A stretch of 64,000 nt of DNA from Blasia pusilla (GCA_050084515.1 CM114271.1:26040001-26104000); one strand, 5' to 3'; counted from the stretch's first letter, positions 1-12,972 are shown. Translations and numbers: made by a program. The notes: a model not told the origin generated them from the sequence alone.

Positions 1-1392
1 ACAACCATCTGGGTTAAACTTCACTTGATAACCCTGTTCTACTATCTGTCCTACAGAGATCATATTTCTTGCAATGGTAGGAACATAGAGAACATTTCCA
101 AGAGCACAAAGCCCATCTGATGCTATTGGAACTTTACGGGTATGCATGATATGATGTTGAGTGTCATCTCCTGTGAGCACAATTGCAGAATCTTTCACCG
201 ACTCCAAATTACTGAACCATTTAGCTTATGAGATGATATGATTTGATGCACCAGAGTCAATGTACCAATCTGGTGTCGAGTGTTTCTTGAGCATTGCTCC
301 CATATGATGAGTCATAACCAAGAGATGCTCCGTTTGTGAATGTTGTTGTTCTTGTTGCTGCTCCACATAGTTTTGTTGTTGTAAGGCTCTTGTTATCATA
401 TCTGCCTTCTTTTTGAAGCAAAACTTTGTATAATGACCCTTTATCCCACAATAATTACAAGATCCAAGGACCCTCTACTTCTGACCTAGACTTCAACGGT
501 TTCCACCATCACCACCTTGTGATTGTGTGTGATACTGGTTCGTAGTTGATTGCACGATATTATATTGAGTGCCTCTTCCTCCATATGCTTGATATCCACC
601 ACGACCACGAAAGTTTCTACCACGACACGTGCCTCTGTTTGATCCATAAGCGGCAAATAGCTCACTCTCTTGCAGATTAGATGAGCTACCGCTCCCTACT
701 AGGCGAATCTCTTCTCTAATTAATAGTAGAACTAACTCTTGAAAGGTTGCATACTTCTCGCTTAGAGAGATGGAGGTCTCAAAGGACTTGTAATCCTTTG
801 GAAGATCTTGAAGACCGAATAAAATCAGATCATCATCTTCTACTATCACTCCAATGCTATTCAACTGATCAACAATATGTCTGGTATTCAAAATATAATC
901 ATGGATGCTCTGAGATCCTTTCCTCACTTCGTTTAATTGCTGTTTCAATTGAAGCTTTTTTCCTTTGTAGATGTCTAGAACAGCTTTTTCAATGCATCCC
1001 AGGACTCCTTCGGAGTATCCCAAGCCTCCTTCGGAATATCAACATCTTAAATATGACCTATCATTGGCGAATGGATCATTATTGAAATGTAGTGGATTAC
1101 TTGCCTTGCGCGTTTGTTCCAGGTGTGAACATTCAAGTCTGTTGAGTCATCTTCTGGTTTGGCCTTATCACATGTGACAAACTCCCATAGTTCTTGACCC
1201 ATGAGAAATTTTTTTCATGCGAAACTTCCAGACATTGTAATTCTGCTTATCTAGCTTCTCTCCTACGATTGCTGTTGAGGAATACTCCATGACGAACGAT
1301 TTCATTAACAAAAAACATAATTTCAAGCTTTCTACTACTCCAATTGAAGCATAGACCACTCCTACACAGAATTTGACCTGAAAATTTTCCAA
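1..1392 (-). pseudogene. copia gag and start of protease (broken)
   Basis: Reading leftwards, the gag N-terminus shows KLDKQNYNVWKFRMKK (about 1200-1290), typical of UBN2-type copia gag. A longer gag block at 493-1023 contains LFGLQDLPKDYKSFETSIS and an RGR/GRGG-rich tail. The CCHC zinc knuckle CNYCGIKGHYTKFC is intact near 415-460. The aspartic protease active site WYIDSGASNH is intact near 240-275 and is followed within a few codons by a stop. Gag packages the RNA and protease would cleave the polyprotein. Multiple stops and frame changes separate the blocks, so no full-length product is possible from this copy. Confidence 0.85.
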
Positions 1393-1796
1393 AATTGATT
1401 AATTGTATGAAAAAACTAGTCGAAATTGGCCTCTAGAGAGCAAACTACACAACTTTTCTTCACTAATTGCACTTTCCTACATTGAAATTGCTACTGCAGG
1501 AGCTGAGAATGTTAGAATCGAGCAATTTTGGGTGTGTTGGAAAGCTCTTGACGAGCTCTACGAGATTGGTAGAACAAGCCTTCGGAGTCATTCTAGCCTT
1601 TGCGGACTAAGACGGCTAAATCGACCGGGAAAGCCTTAAAAAATGCCTCCAAAGTTTTATCACCGTCAAAGCTCGACCTGAAATATGCACCCACTGAGCT
1701 CTGAATAAAACATCTTTCTCCCAAACTTAAATTGCGCCTTCTCTTGCCTCTCTTCTCTCCTCAAACACCAAGAATTTCAAGTGATGTTCTCCTATA

Positions 1797-1808
1797 GCTC
1801 TGTTACCA
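1797..1808 (-). other. primer-binding site of copia element 1
   Basis: The minus strand reads TGGTAACAGAG immediately after the LTR. It is one base away from TGGTATCAGAG, the common plant copia site complementary to the 3' end of initiator methionine tRNA. It fixes the inner edge of the LTR and the element orientation. Confidence 0.75.
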
Positions 1809-2115
1809 TGTGGAAAACTACTAAACAAGCATAACTGGTGGAAAACGGCTCACACACACACACACACCACCATAGAGAACAAAATTTGCAATGAGAGAAT
1901 GAGTGGAGACTAGTCCTATTCTCAATTATATAGGGCATGTACAAGCAACCCTAACCCTAACCTTAGTCTCGAGTTAGACTAATTGTGATTAACTAACCCT
2001 AGTTAAGATAATCGCGTTTAACTGACTAACCAAGATTAAGCTTCCCTACTTCGTGTGAGTACCAAATGTAGCACTTCAGGTGTCTCATGAGCTTGACTCT
2101 AACTCAATCTTCAAT
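1809..2115 (-). repeat. 5' LTR of copia element 1
   Basis: About 307 bp, matching both LTRs of the copia element at 20050-25311. The minus-strand end reads ...TTTTCCACA directly before the primer-binding site, and the start is CATTGAAGATTGAG, where the expected TG has decayed. It carries a CA microsatellite near 1850-1866 and two telomere-like CCCTAA units near 1952-1965. The junction with flanking DNA is at 2115/2116. The target-site duplication cannot be checked because the other end is outside the window. Confidence 0.85.
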
Positions 2116-3350
2116 GTTTTCCTCATCCACTTTATTTCCTTTCTCTGACCATCTAATAAGAATCAAGGGAGAAAATTCAAACATGTTGCTATTTTGTCTT
2201 ACGATCCCCTTCTTTTGTCTTATTGTCCATATAGGGTTGCCCATTATAATATAGATAGATGATCATGTTAAGTCACCTTAAGCGGAATTTATGTTTCATT
2301 AATTGGAGATTATATTCATTATTATTGAAAGATAATTTAAATCGTATTATTGAAACTAATTCGCTTCAATGCCACTCATATATAATATGAATGGATTCAA
2401 CCTTCCAAAATTTACACAATAGATTAATGCGGGTCTCACATGTCACTAGACTTTTCAAAACTAGTGTGGCGGCCCCAAAAGTGGGATGGGGTATTATTAT
2501 AAAAACAATAAATCGAAAATGTAAGTGTACACATAGATAGAAACAAGACCGACAATACAAAAATTTTAAAAAGTGTGTTATAAGGGCATTAATACCTAAT
2601 TGTTTGTAGAGTAGTCTTCAATACAAACTATGAGGCACAAGGAAGAATAGAAAAGTGACCAATTTTGTGATTGTTTTGTGGTTGGGTATAGTAGTTTTGA
2701 ATTCAAATAGGGAGACACTACCTAGGCCTTCAATACAAACCACCGGGGGAGACACTATGTAGGTATGTAGCAATCTTAGTATAGTATATTAACTAATATG
2801 TTCATGGATTAGTGTAATATATTCAATTTTGTACGATGTAGAGTTGAATATACTATATTAATCTCATGCTGATTGTTAGATTAACATAATGACATTAATG
2901 CCATTTGGATTGAGCATTTACATCTACGATTTTGAAGGGGTCGTGTAAAGATTGTAAGAGCTATTAATAAAGTATCTGTATGGGTACTTACTATATCTAT
3001 CTATATTATTACTGGAGAGTGCTTTCTTGATTTGCAAATGCCTTTTTGCCCTGACATGTGACAATCGAACAACAAGAAAATGTTTTCTACTCTACGTGCA
3101 GAAAAAAAAATTCCCTTTATGTAAGCAACAAATTTATTTATTTTGTGCAACACTATTAGACCCTTCCCATCACTCCTCTAGTACAATATTAATAAAACGA
3201 GGAAAGAAATGGAAATATTATTTCCCATTTTCTTTTCGTCTCACATGTCCCAATTTTGTATCTCCGTGATCGGAGAGCTTTCATCCTATTCTTCGGGTTC
3301 TGGTTCAAGAATCCAAGATTCCGATCGGAACTTGCCCCAAAATCGGATAG
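2116..3350. other. AT-rich intergenic DNA, nothing recognised
   Basis: No reading frame of note, no repeat shared with the rest of the window and no RNA gene seen. From about 3200 the composition shifts towards higher GC on approach to the MITE-like element and the CLC gene 5' region. Confidence 0.5.
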
Positions 3351-3547
3351 TAGGGGGTGTCAAAGACCGGACTATCCCGAGTTTAAGTTTCCCCTTATCT
3401 CTCTACCCGGATCCCAAACGTGTGAGCTCCGGGGAGGCCGTTTTGTTTTTGTCTTTCCGAGTACCTTACTTGGAATTAGGGATTCAGAAGGGCTACTCTA
3501 AAGCTCCCTCCCCTTCCCCTTCCGAAAGTAGTCTTTGACACCCCCTA
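3351..3547. mobile_element. MITE-like element with 17-bp terminal inverted repeats
   Basis: A 197-bp unit bounded by TAGGGGGTGTCAAAGAC (3351-3367) and its exact inverted copy (3531-3547). It is flanked by ATAG on both sides (3347-3350 and 3548-3551), a candidate 4-bp target-site duplication; TA alone is possible if the terminal TA belongs to the target. The interior has no transposase frame. Superfamily is not assigned. Confidence 0.65.
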
Positions 3548-4757
3548 ATAGCCCATGGATGGATGTATGTGGGAGCATGCACTTTCTTTCACGTCAGCGG
3601 TTTTCCTACTTTTGCAGCTGCAGAATCATAGCTTCGGCGGCTGCGGCCTACGAATGGCTGCAATGAGCGCGAGCATGGATGCGTGGGAAGCCCGACGTTA
3701 TCCGGATTCGGGGATTCGCATTCTATGAATCTGCATCTGCTGTGGCTGTCTCTGGGCTCCGAAAATGAGCTCCAGGGTTCGGATGTCGCCGTCGTCGTGC
3801 GCGCTGCATTATGTGGACGACAATCTCGCTGATAGCTTTTCAGAAGCTCCCAGGATGAGAAGGAATTGTGGGAGGGTTCATGGTGCAGGAACGTTTCATT
3901 ACTGAGCACAGGCTGGAATTGCTTGGGTGGGGTGGGGTGCGGTGGGGTGTTCAGCATCCTAGCGACGCCGGGTAATTGGCATTTAGGGATTTGTGGCGGA
4001 CTTGTGTAATCGGAATTTTCAAGCATTGGAAAGCTCTTGGGTTTCGGCCGTGATTGGCAGTCGGATTTCGGGCCAGTTCTTTGAGGAGAGTCTGTCTGAG
4101 CTGCCGAGGTCGTTCAGGGCGTGCGGAGAATTCCTACAGGTGGATGATCTGTTTCTTGTCTGAATTGCCACTGTTGTGGTCCTGAATCTTTACCTGAGCT
4201 GCAAACTTTTCCAGCTCTCTGTCTCCCTGATTCCACACTCACCAGAGGTCCGGTGAGTGTGGACAACAGTGGAAGCTGCGGATTTGAGATCCCTGCGGTA
4301 CCGAATTGTGAAGGGGAATGTCTGAAAAATGTTGTCATGTATTGGGAGCAGATGCAGCATTCCGTGTTTGGTTCCTCCTCTGGTAGTGGTTGGCATGATG
4401 GGATCCAGCAAGAGAGATGTGATTTTGCAGGAAAGGAGGACGGAATTGTGTAGTGTCATCTGAAGATGGGTCAGTAATGATGTGTGTGTTGAACCTCAAG
4501 AGGAATTCACGGCCGTGACGTTTGTCTGAAGCTCTTAGTGGTCGGGGATCTTTACAGTAAGATTTCTTCTGGAGATGAAGAGCTTCCATAGACTTTCTAC
4601 GTTGCAATTCGTTGCTCACAAAGCTTGAATGGGAAGCCCAGGGAGGATGAGAATTCATTGGACCCTGACACGAGAGATTTAACTCACCATGAGAAGATGC
4701 AAGTGAAGATCTGCTACTTCTCATTAGGGGGAGGAATACATCTGTGGGGGCTCAGAA
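3548..4757 (+). other. upstream region and probable 5' UTR of the CLC gene
   Basis: More GC-rich than the DNA to its left, with short open frames on both strands that resemble nothing I know. It probably holds the promoter, transcription start and possibly non-coding 5' exons of the channel gene. No clear TATA box or other defining element was identified. Confidence 0.4.
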
Positions 4758-7700
4758 TTGCTCGTACTAGAAACCATGCACACAATTGGGCCGTGGTTAA
4801 GCGACATTCCAAAGATGCATGGCTTTCTGAATCCAGGTCAGTCTTATGCAAGGGTCCCTGAAAGCAGAATTTGGACGAACAATGCTGGTCCATGGAAGCC
4901 GTTTCCCAGGGGATATTTGTTGCTCAGGAGACGGAAAGGACGAAGCTCCACTGGCCCTAGACGAGGTAGACTCTGGTTGAATGCTGTCCATTTCCCCGAA
5001 AAGGAGCATGATAGAGGAAGGCGCACAAGCGGTTTTGTGTCGACAGTTGACTACAAGACGCATTCAAATTCAGCTGGGGGTATGAAGGATGGTCGGTCAA
5101 TTGAGAAATTCCTCAGTGGAACGGTTCCTGTCGCTGGGGCTTCTGTGAAGCGTAAGTTCATGCTGAGAGCAGTTGCAGATGACAGAGCTGAGCTGAAAGG
5201 TGAGGAAGTTGAGGATCATGACAACAAGGAGAAAGATAATGAAGGTGACCCGAAAGCCACGAGGGAAGAGAAGAAAGATAGACGAAAAGCTCTAGGATCC
5301 TATGCAGCAATCGCAATTCAAGAGTCACTCCCTCCAGAAGGATTCGTTGTGCTGATGTCCTGTGCCGTAGGTCTCATGACTGGTGCAGGCGTAGTGCTTT
5401 TCAATCTGGCGGTAAGATCTCCAGCTTCAATTCTTTGCCGCAGTTTCAGCCACATTTTGTTCTCCCTCGCAAACCTTAGGCTGGGTTGAAAGGGGGGTCT
5501 TGATGTACGGAAATATAGCGTCCTAAGAAAAGGATAGAATTAAAGTACACAAAAAAACTGGAAGGGTATATTGGACAATTTATAGACCCAAAGTTCTTGG
5601 TGCCTGGAAGTCTTTTGAATGAATAACATTACTTTCGACATGCTTTACTTATTTTCACTGTAGGGTCACCAATTTCACAATTCAAGAAATTGCTATTTGG
5701 GATGTACTTTCTCCCCGTTGAGCAGAGGGTCGTGTGTGTGCCTTCTTAGTTGAAACAACCAAACTCCCTCCGCTGAAATTGTGTGCTCGTGATCATCGGA
5801 CTCTCAAGGCCTCTGACAGTTGACTGGATGCTAGTTGGGTGACTGACACCTCCAGGTACATGAGATCCATGATGCTGTGTGGGAGGGCATACCAGATAGC
5901 GGTGCAGTCTGGTTGCGTAGTCAGTCCCTCGAAACAACTTGGCGACAAATTGTCTTTGTACCCATCGGAGGAGGGGTGGTTGTAGGACTACTGAACACTG
6001 TCCGGTCTGCTATAGAAGGAAAGAAAGAAGAGGGATCAGGATCCGAGGTTTCAAGTTCCTTCTGGTTCAAGGTCAAAGCAGTTGGAATGCAACTGCTGAA
6101 GACAGGGGCAGCTGCTGTTACTCTTGGTACAGGAAACTCTCTTGGTCCAGAAGGACCCAGTGTAGAAATAGGAGCAGCCATTGCCAATGGCGTTGGAACT
6201 CTCCTGCAGAACAGTAGAGAAAGAAAACTCTCGCTGGTTGCTTCAGGGTCTGCTGCAGGCATATCTTCAGGTGTTCATCTTCACAAAGTGTTGACTCTCT
6301 CCTGAAGTAGTGACGGAAGTAGTAGTACTAGTCTTGTCTTTGTAGACCATAAACTGCAACTCCCTGTGATCTCTTCTCCCTGGGCTGGTGTCTGTTGTCT
6401 AATATGTCATATGACTCAAGAATTTGATTCCTTGTCGCTGGCAAGCTGCTCTGAGATACCTCATACAATCATTTATGGTGTCCTGTTCAGATTTTATGAA
6501 CTGTCTCCAATCTTTCAAAGTTATAGAACTCTTACTTAGTGGCTGGGTGAAAATCACAGGTTTCAATGCGGCAGTTGCTGGGTGCTTCTTTGCAGTGGAA
6601 TCTGTACTGCGTCAAGCATCAGGAGATTCAGCGCCCTCACTAACTACAGCCATGGTTCTCCTCAGTTCTGTACTGGCGTCTGTAGTATCACAAGCTGGCT
6701 TAGGGTCAGACCCAGCCTTCAGAATTCCAGCTTATGATTTCCGATCTCCCACTGGTGGGTGATCTTTCAAGTCAATTTCAAAGTGAACAATTTACCTTCG
6801 AAATAATCACCATCAGACTCCTAAATTGATAAGACATGTACTGAGTTTCCTGTCTCTGCTGTGATATCTTTCCAGTCGATACAAAAGAATGCTGATTTTT
6901 CCATGTCTTGCGAAATTTTCTGACTTTGAATGCTGGGGTGTTTCTTAGCAGAGCTTCCTCTCTATTTACTTCTAGGAATTCTATGTGGGATCGTGTCCGT
7001 CACTCTTACCAAGGGGTCAGCATACGCCACCACTTTCTTTGAGTGGCTCCAGAAAACGACCAGTTTACCTGCTGGATTTCTCCCGCCCTTGGGAGGACTT
7101 TGTGTTGGTTTAGTTGCGCTTTTATACCCCGAAGTCCTTTACTGGGGTTTTGCGAATGTGGATGTGTTACTGGAATCCCAATTACCTTGGGTTCGAGGTC
7201 CTCCTGCCATGCTACTCCTTCAGTTAGTTGGTGCAAAGGTGTTTGTAACATCTGTCTGCCGTGGTTCGGGATTGGTAGGAGGGGTATATGCCCCTTCTCT
7301 CTTCATAGGTGCTGCGCTAGGCTCAGCTTATGGTAAGCTAGCGAGCTATGCGTTGGGTAATGCAGATCCTATGCTCCATCTGGATTCACTCAACGTAGCA
7401 GCACCACAAGCATATGCTCTGGTGAGCTGAACTCACCTCACTGTGTTTTTTTCAAAATATTCGGTTCCTTTCCTCTATCAAGAGGAAGGGGAACCGAATA
7501 TTTCTCTATGCTCTGTCAGCGCGTGAATATATGGTGCTTAGCTTCTCCTACAACATACTGGGGAGAACATCCACTAATTTACTGACCATTTGGGCATGAA
7601 TGTATTTTAACGGTGTGTGTTTATTTTTTTGTCTTGCACGAGGTCTATCAATTTTAGATCTGCAGGTCATACCTCTACAGAATAGTTATTTATCTTTCAG

Positions 7701-9583
7701 CTTGAGCCTGATTCTTAGATCATGTTTGTAGGTATTTAAGAATATTCTTTCGGTAGCTGACCATCCTACCAACCACTGTCTGAGCAGGTTGGTATGGCTG
7801 CTATGCTTGCGGGTGTATGCCAAGTTCCCTTGACAGCTGTTTTGCTGTTGTTTGAGTTGACAAGAGACTACCGAATTATTCTACCTCTGATGGCGGCTGT
7901 TGGACTCTCGTCATGGGTTGCGTCCACCTTTCAAAGGAACAAGCCCCGAAGTGTGGCCAAAGTTGAACCATTGGTGGCTTCGAGTAGTACTAAATATTTG
8001 ACGAGTATTGTGGAAGTTCAGGAGCCCCAGACTGTGAAGACAGTGTCAGTTGTAGATTCCAACAATTCTGGACCAAGTATTCCACTCTCGAATGGTAGCT
8101 ATGTCTCTGGAGTGCAAGAGATTTGTGATGTGGAAGATTCACTGTGCTTGTCAAGAGTGGATTTCAGTGAAGAACGTTTGACGGAGGAAATCCCAGTGGG
8201 TGTTGCCATGAAGACAAAGTTTGCTGCTCTCAGAGGAGACACCTCATTACATGAAGCCATGCTCACCATGCTCACTGAGAAGGAGTGGTGTGTGGTCGTG
8301 GTAGATGGTGACAATTGTCTGCAAGGCATCTTGACCTTGGCAGATATTCAGCAGGAAGCAGAAAAAGCCAAATCAAGAGGGGTTGAACTGGAGGTCTGTT
8401 CGCTAACCCCCTCTTGGTAGTCAGACTGATGTGGAGTTTAAGTTCCTAGCTGGATTCTACTTTCACAATCCTAACTGAGGGAGTTTTCTGATTTGAATCT
8501 ATTGCCTAGCCTGATTGCAAGCAGAATGAGTGTTTCATGCGCCAACTGTTCTTGACAAGTGTTACTTTCATTTCCTTTCATTTAACTTCTTTCCTTCACT
8601 CACGTCAAAAGATGATCAGAAGCCCATTCAGTGTATGTGGTCATTGTCTTGAATAATGCGCTGGAGGACATACCTGGGACATGTAGACACTGCTTCGAAC
8701 AGATGTCGACAACTCTAGAAGGATGGTGACATAGATTCTATTTCTTATATCATTTTTTCTACGAATACACAGACAAGGTGCTCTGGTGTTTCTTGTTTCT
8801 CTTGGGTAATGCTGCTTAGTGACATTAGACTCACAAATCTGGTGTTATTTATTGCAGCTGGAGGGAATGCCCATCTCTTCTCTCTGTAGGAGTGTAGGAG
8901 CTGGTGGTGAGATTCAGGTACTGACAGCGTATCCAGACATGAGTTTGAAGGCTGCACAGCGTCTGATGACAGGGAGAGGGTTACGACAGTTGCCTGTGGT
9001 ATCCCGTATCTCAAAGGGTCAGGACGATCAAGCTCGAAGGCTTGTTGTTGGGCTACTTGATAGAGAAAGCATTAAGCTTGCTTGTCGGTAAGCTTCCTTC
9101 AAATATTTGTTTTCTAGCGATGATTGGATAAGTTGATGTTTTAGGGTCCATGGCATTTAGCAATACATTGTGTCATGTCATCATGCACAGAGAGCCTGTT
9201 TGTTACTCTTGTTAAATGCTGAATAGAAGAGAAGATTGCCCAACCTACTTCATAGCAAAAGGTTGTTTCATGCTTTCTGCTGGGAGTGCTTGTGTCCACA
9301 ATTGTTGATCACTGGTTTGAGAGAGGATTGCTGATCTCTTCCTACCTATTTCTTCTAACAGCTGGCTTGCTGAATGACTGTCTACATTAATAAGCACATA
9401 CAATGATGTCACAGTGGGTTTCAACAATGGTAGTTGGTGTAATAGCCTGAACGTGTCTAGTCAAGGTGGAAAAGGCACTAACCTTCTGAAATATGCAGAG
9501 TGGAGGCAACCAAAAGGATACTGGGCCTCTATGAAGGAATCAGGGGGGAAACATTGTCGGAAGGAAACAAGAAATCTCGATAA
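4758..9583 (+). CDS. CLC: CLC-type chloride channel/transporter, plant CLC-e/CLC-f class (7 exons)
   Basis: Anion channel or anion/proton exchanger; plant CLC-e and CLC-f relatives act in chloroplast or Golgi membranes. Proposed exons: 4758-5411, 5856-6270, 6560-6754, 6952-7421, 7788-8393, 8858-9087, 9499-9583, giving about 884 residues with all phases consistent. The first 160 or so residues are basic and hydrophilic, perhaps a transit region. The membrane core starts near PPEGFVVLMSCAVGLMTGAG. The selectivity-filter segment LGPEGPSVEIG keeps the gating glutamate, and GLVGGVYAPSLFIGA is the third conserved motif. Exons 5-6 encode two CBS domains. A canonical GSGIP motif is not visible, as I recall for this subgroup. 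The start at 4758 is the first in-frame ATG and is uncertain. Exon 7 is inferred: a stop follows directly at 9089 if the CG|GTAAGC donor is not used. Confidence 0.88.
7455..7503. repeat. near-perfect hairpin in CLC intron 4
   Basis: Arms of about 22 bases (AAATATTCGGTTCC... and its inverted copy) separated by a loop of about 4 bases (ATCA), with one mismatch or offset. It lies inside the intron at 7422-7787. The loop is very short for a plant miRNA precursor, so a small foldback element or a structural RNA signal is more likely. Confidence 0.7.
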
Positions 9584-12500
9584 TGTTCTCAGATTCATTC
9601 CTGGTTCATCAAACAATACTCAGCCGATAACCTGAAACTTTAATTAGAATGGAACAGTTGAGGGAAAGTGAAACAGCTGGATAACAGCTCTCCTAGCACC
9701 TCAATTAGTAGCACTTCTGAAGTGCAGAAGCCAAGAGTGTGCCACACCTTTCATGCCATATCTTGAACATTTACATTCCCAACACACCTTGTACCGAGAG
9801 TGGCGCAACTGGGTGTTGGTGGAAGGCTGAGTTCATAAAAATGGAGGCGGGGAAGAAATACAGGTTGAGAAAGTGCAGATGCTATAAGTTGAGTTTGCGG
9901 AGGTGATGGTCCAGCTCCTTGAATGCTCCAGCAACTGTGAAGGGTTAGAAGGATGCGTGATCACCTCCACCGGAAGATCTTAGGCAAGTATGTTTTCTCT
10001 CCAATGCCATAACTCTAATCTTATTTTCATGTTGTGGCTCTTCCTTTATAACCTCTATCCATGCTCAAGCTTAGACGACAAATTTAGTGCGAAAAATTCA
10101 AAAATCTCTGAAATAAAATCCCAAAATTTTGTGCTTTGTTTCTCCCTAGGGCATCAAAGTTGGCTTTTGGGTGTTGAATGGTCAATGGAGTTGTTGAGCT
10201 AGGGTGTGTCGGGAAAGCGTTGAGTGAGTCAAGTAGGCATAGTGGCGAGTGTCGGCCAGGGGAGTGGATTAAATGTGAGACAAGCAGTAGGACATTGGAA
10301 CTATTATTTATGGTTGGGTATGGCTATTCAGCTGAAGAAGTGGGAATGATTAAAATAGGATTTTGGGTGGTTGATGGAAGACCTCATATAAGTTGTGTGG
10401 AGTCAAAATTTTAAGTCTCATTGTGTTTAGAGGGAGGGAGAGTTACTCTAGAATATTTTTCCTGGAAGCATACCTTGTGAAGAGTCTATGGTTATTGTTT
10501 GAAGTGGATGGTTGTTTCCTAGTTACATGAATTGACAAGATACTTTCTCTCTTGAAGATGTACGGTGAGGAATCGAAAAGATGAAAGAGTTTTGGTGAGG
10601 ACGATGGTGAAGATTTTCTGGCGATAGGTTGACCCAAAACTCTGACCAAGATCATTGACCCCCAAAGAAACATAATGCTCCACATGCTTTTGTGCAGGAT
10701 TGATTTACGATATCTCGGATTGGAACAAGTGATAGGATGAAGGATGAAAAGAGTTGCAATTGGTGTAGAGGAGTGTTCGGTCATAATCTCTCTTGCTAGA
10801 TTATGCCGACATCTAAGTGGAGAATCTGTTTGAGGGAAGAACGGAAAGAGGGAGGAGATACAAATCTGCAAGTGTCCTGGGTTTGTTTACGGCAAGTTTG
10901 TGTAAGCTCAGATCTTTAGTGGAAGTTGGATGGCGATGAAAGGTGAAATGGATGTGGGAGTTCAACGTGAAGATGGTAAAATCGTTGAATCATGCTGAGT
11001 AATTGGACCAACAAACTCCATACATGGTGGAGATGTTCATCGATAATTGACTCATAAATGGTATTGCTAAATATAGAATTATACATCATAAATGAGGTAT
11101 CAATAATTCTAATATTCCATCTGGTCCGAATGATCATGTTATCAATATGATGGTTCTTCTCTTATCATGGCAAAATATCTTGAAAGAATTTCTTTTTCTT
11201 CTGAATTGATGGTGATTATCTACATGGTCTTCATTTAATGAAGATTTAGTTTCTCCTATGGGAACCAAAGAGAACATGATACATTTAAACAAGGGAGGAT
11301 TTCCAATGGAAGTGATCGAGAAATGAAATATTTTATTGGTTGAAGGTAAGATAGAAAGAGACCATCTTGCAACTAGAAATGGTTTCACAAAATTTTTTAA
11401 ATGCAACTTTTAACAAGGGAGCAAAAAGAAAGAGTACAACTTTCCAACAAGAAGGGCTTCAAAGTAACTTTTCAAAGAGAGGAGAGGAGGGACAAATCAA
11501 TTTTCAATAGGGAGGGGAGATGAGATAAAAGAGTGGTAGAGCAGTAGAGAGGAATGGATTGAATTCATTGTAGACGTCTAAAAAGAATCTTATCTATTAC
11601 CCCAAAAGGTTGTTATTCCAAAGAGGGTTGGATTCTCTACAACCCTCTCCGAAGAGACATAGAGAAGAGAAATTCAGACTTACATATCTAGTCCTATATG
11701 TGATAACACCATCGCATCTAATAGACATCCTCCTTCACATTTCTGACATTTTTGTTTTGGATTCCAAAGAGGATTTTTGGTTCTTCCATGAAGGTTTGAT
11801 CTTTCCCCCCCCCCCCAATTCTTGACATGAGGGCTTAGTCAAATTACACAAATGATAGGCACACAAGACATTCTCTCTCTCAGCCATGGGTCATCCAAGG
11901 TCTAAGTAGGGGACGCCATTATCTTGGGGTAGAGACCGTGCCGCATTCTTTGTGGGGAGAGTTGAACTTGAGACTTCTTTGAAAGGATCTAATATATTAT
12001 GTCCATATGTGATCATTATTTTCGAATGCAATATCCTTTCCCTAGATCTGTTTCATAAAACACAGTCTCTAAGTTTAAGATTACATTCTTGTTTGATGAA
12101 ATAAAAGGATCATAGTTTGTGATGTTTATAATTTTTTATTAATTTGAGGAGATGTACAAGTCCATGCAATAAGAACTCTCACCACTTTTTTTTGGGTTAT
12201 TTGTACATATTTTTATTATTTGCTAAGTTACATTTTTAATGGAAAAGAAAGTTAGGGCACAATTATGCATTATAAGGTCTAACCAATAAATGAAAAATGC
12301 TCTTAGGATTTTATGTCCTTGAAGCTAGTGACATTTGCTCCGAAACTTTGATGGTTAGTAGAGATCCATAGAAAAAGAGTTTGTACAATTTTTTAGTCCA
12401 AATCCATTAGGAGAATTTTTAATCATCAACTTTGTGGAAAAATTCAACTAGAGGTAGGTGTAAATATTAGACTATAATAGAGCTAACATATCAAATACAT

Positions 12501-12778
12501 ACTACACAACTCAAAGCTAAGTAGGGGTCGGAATTATAAAACAAGAAAAAAAGAAGTTGTAGGAGTTACAAGTTATGGGAGGTTCTCAACACAATGGTGT
12601 ACAAAGTGTGAAAGTGACTCGGTACTAATGGATTAAAATGGAAGGGTTCAAAATTTTGTATACGAAGTTGTCACATCTTTTGCAATGGAACATAGGGTAT
12701 CCGGACTCTAGGGAAGACCAAAGGTCAAGCCCAATGTGTCAAGGATGACCTACTAGGAAGTAGGGTGACTTCTAAGTC
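9584..12778. other. long intergenic stretch without a recognisable gene
   Basis: About 3.2 kb. Short frames on both strands have no family resemblance, and composition becomes increasingly AT-rich. An 11-12 base C run lies near 11808-11817. The first part may be 3' UTR of the CLC gene. No terminal repeats, RT, transposase or RNA gene was found here. Confidence 0.45.
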
Positions 12779-12920
12779 TCCCCTTGGTTTGGGTTCATTT
12801 ATAACCTCTTTGAAGGCACCTATTATTTCGGGTATCTTTCCTATTTTAAGAGAGTTTACTCTATATTTGTAGAAAATGACGCTTGATCGGTTGTTGCAAA
12901 TTAAGAAGGCGACTTGCATG

Positions 12921-12972
<52 letters not shown>

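Larger units (their letters stand above)
1..2115 (-). mobile_element. Ty1/copia element 1, 5' part, truncated by the window edge
   Basis: Minus-strand copia LTR retrotransposon read from its 5' LTR (1809-2115) leftwards through primer-binding site, leader, gag and protease; the rest lies outside the window. It belongs to the same family as the copia element at 20050-25311: LTR, leader and gag align by eye over their whole length with scattered substitutions and small indels. Several stops break gag, so this copy looks dead. The family is identified from the UBN2-type gag, a CCHC knuckle and the protease motif. Confidence 0.9.

Noticed and set aside
1945-1970. Interstitial telomere
   Set aside because: Only two to three units, and they sit at the same place in other LTRs of the family, so they belong to the copia LTR.
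3589-4026. 145-codon minus-strand frame upstream of the CLC gene
   Set aside because: No recognisable domain, no matching partner exons, and it overlaps the probable promoter and 5' UTR of the plus-strand gene.
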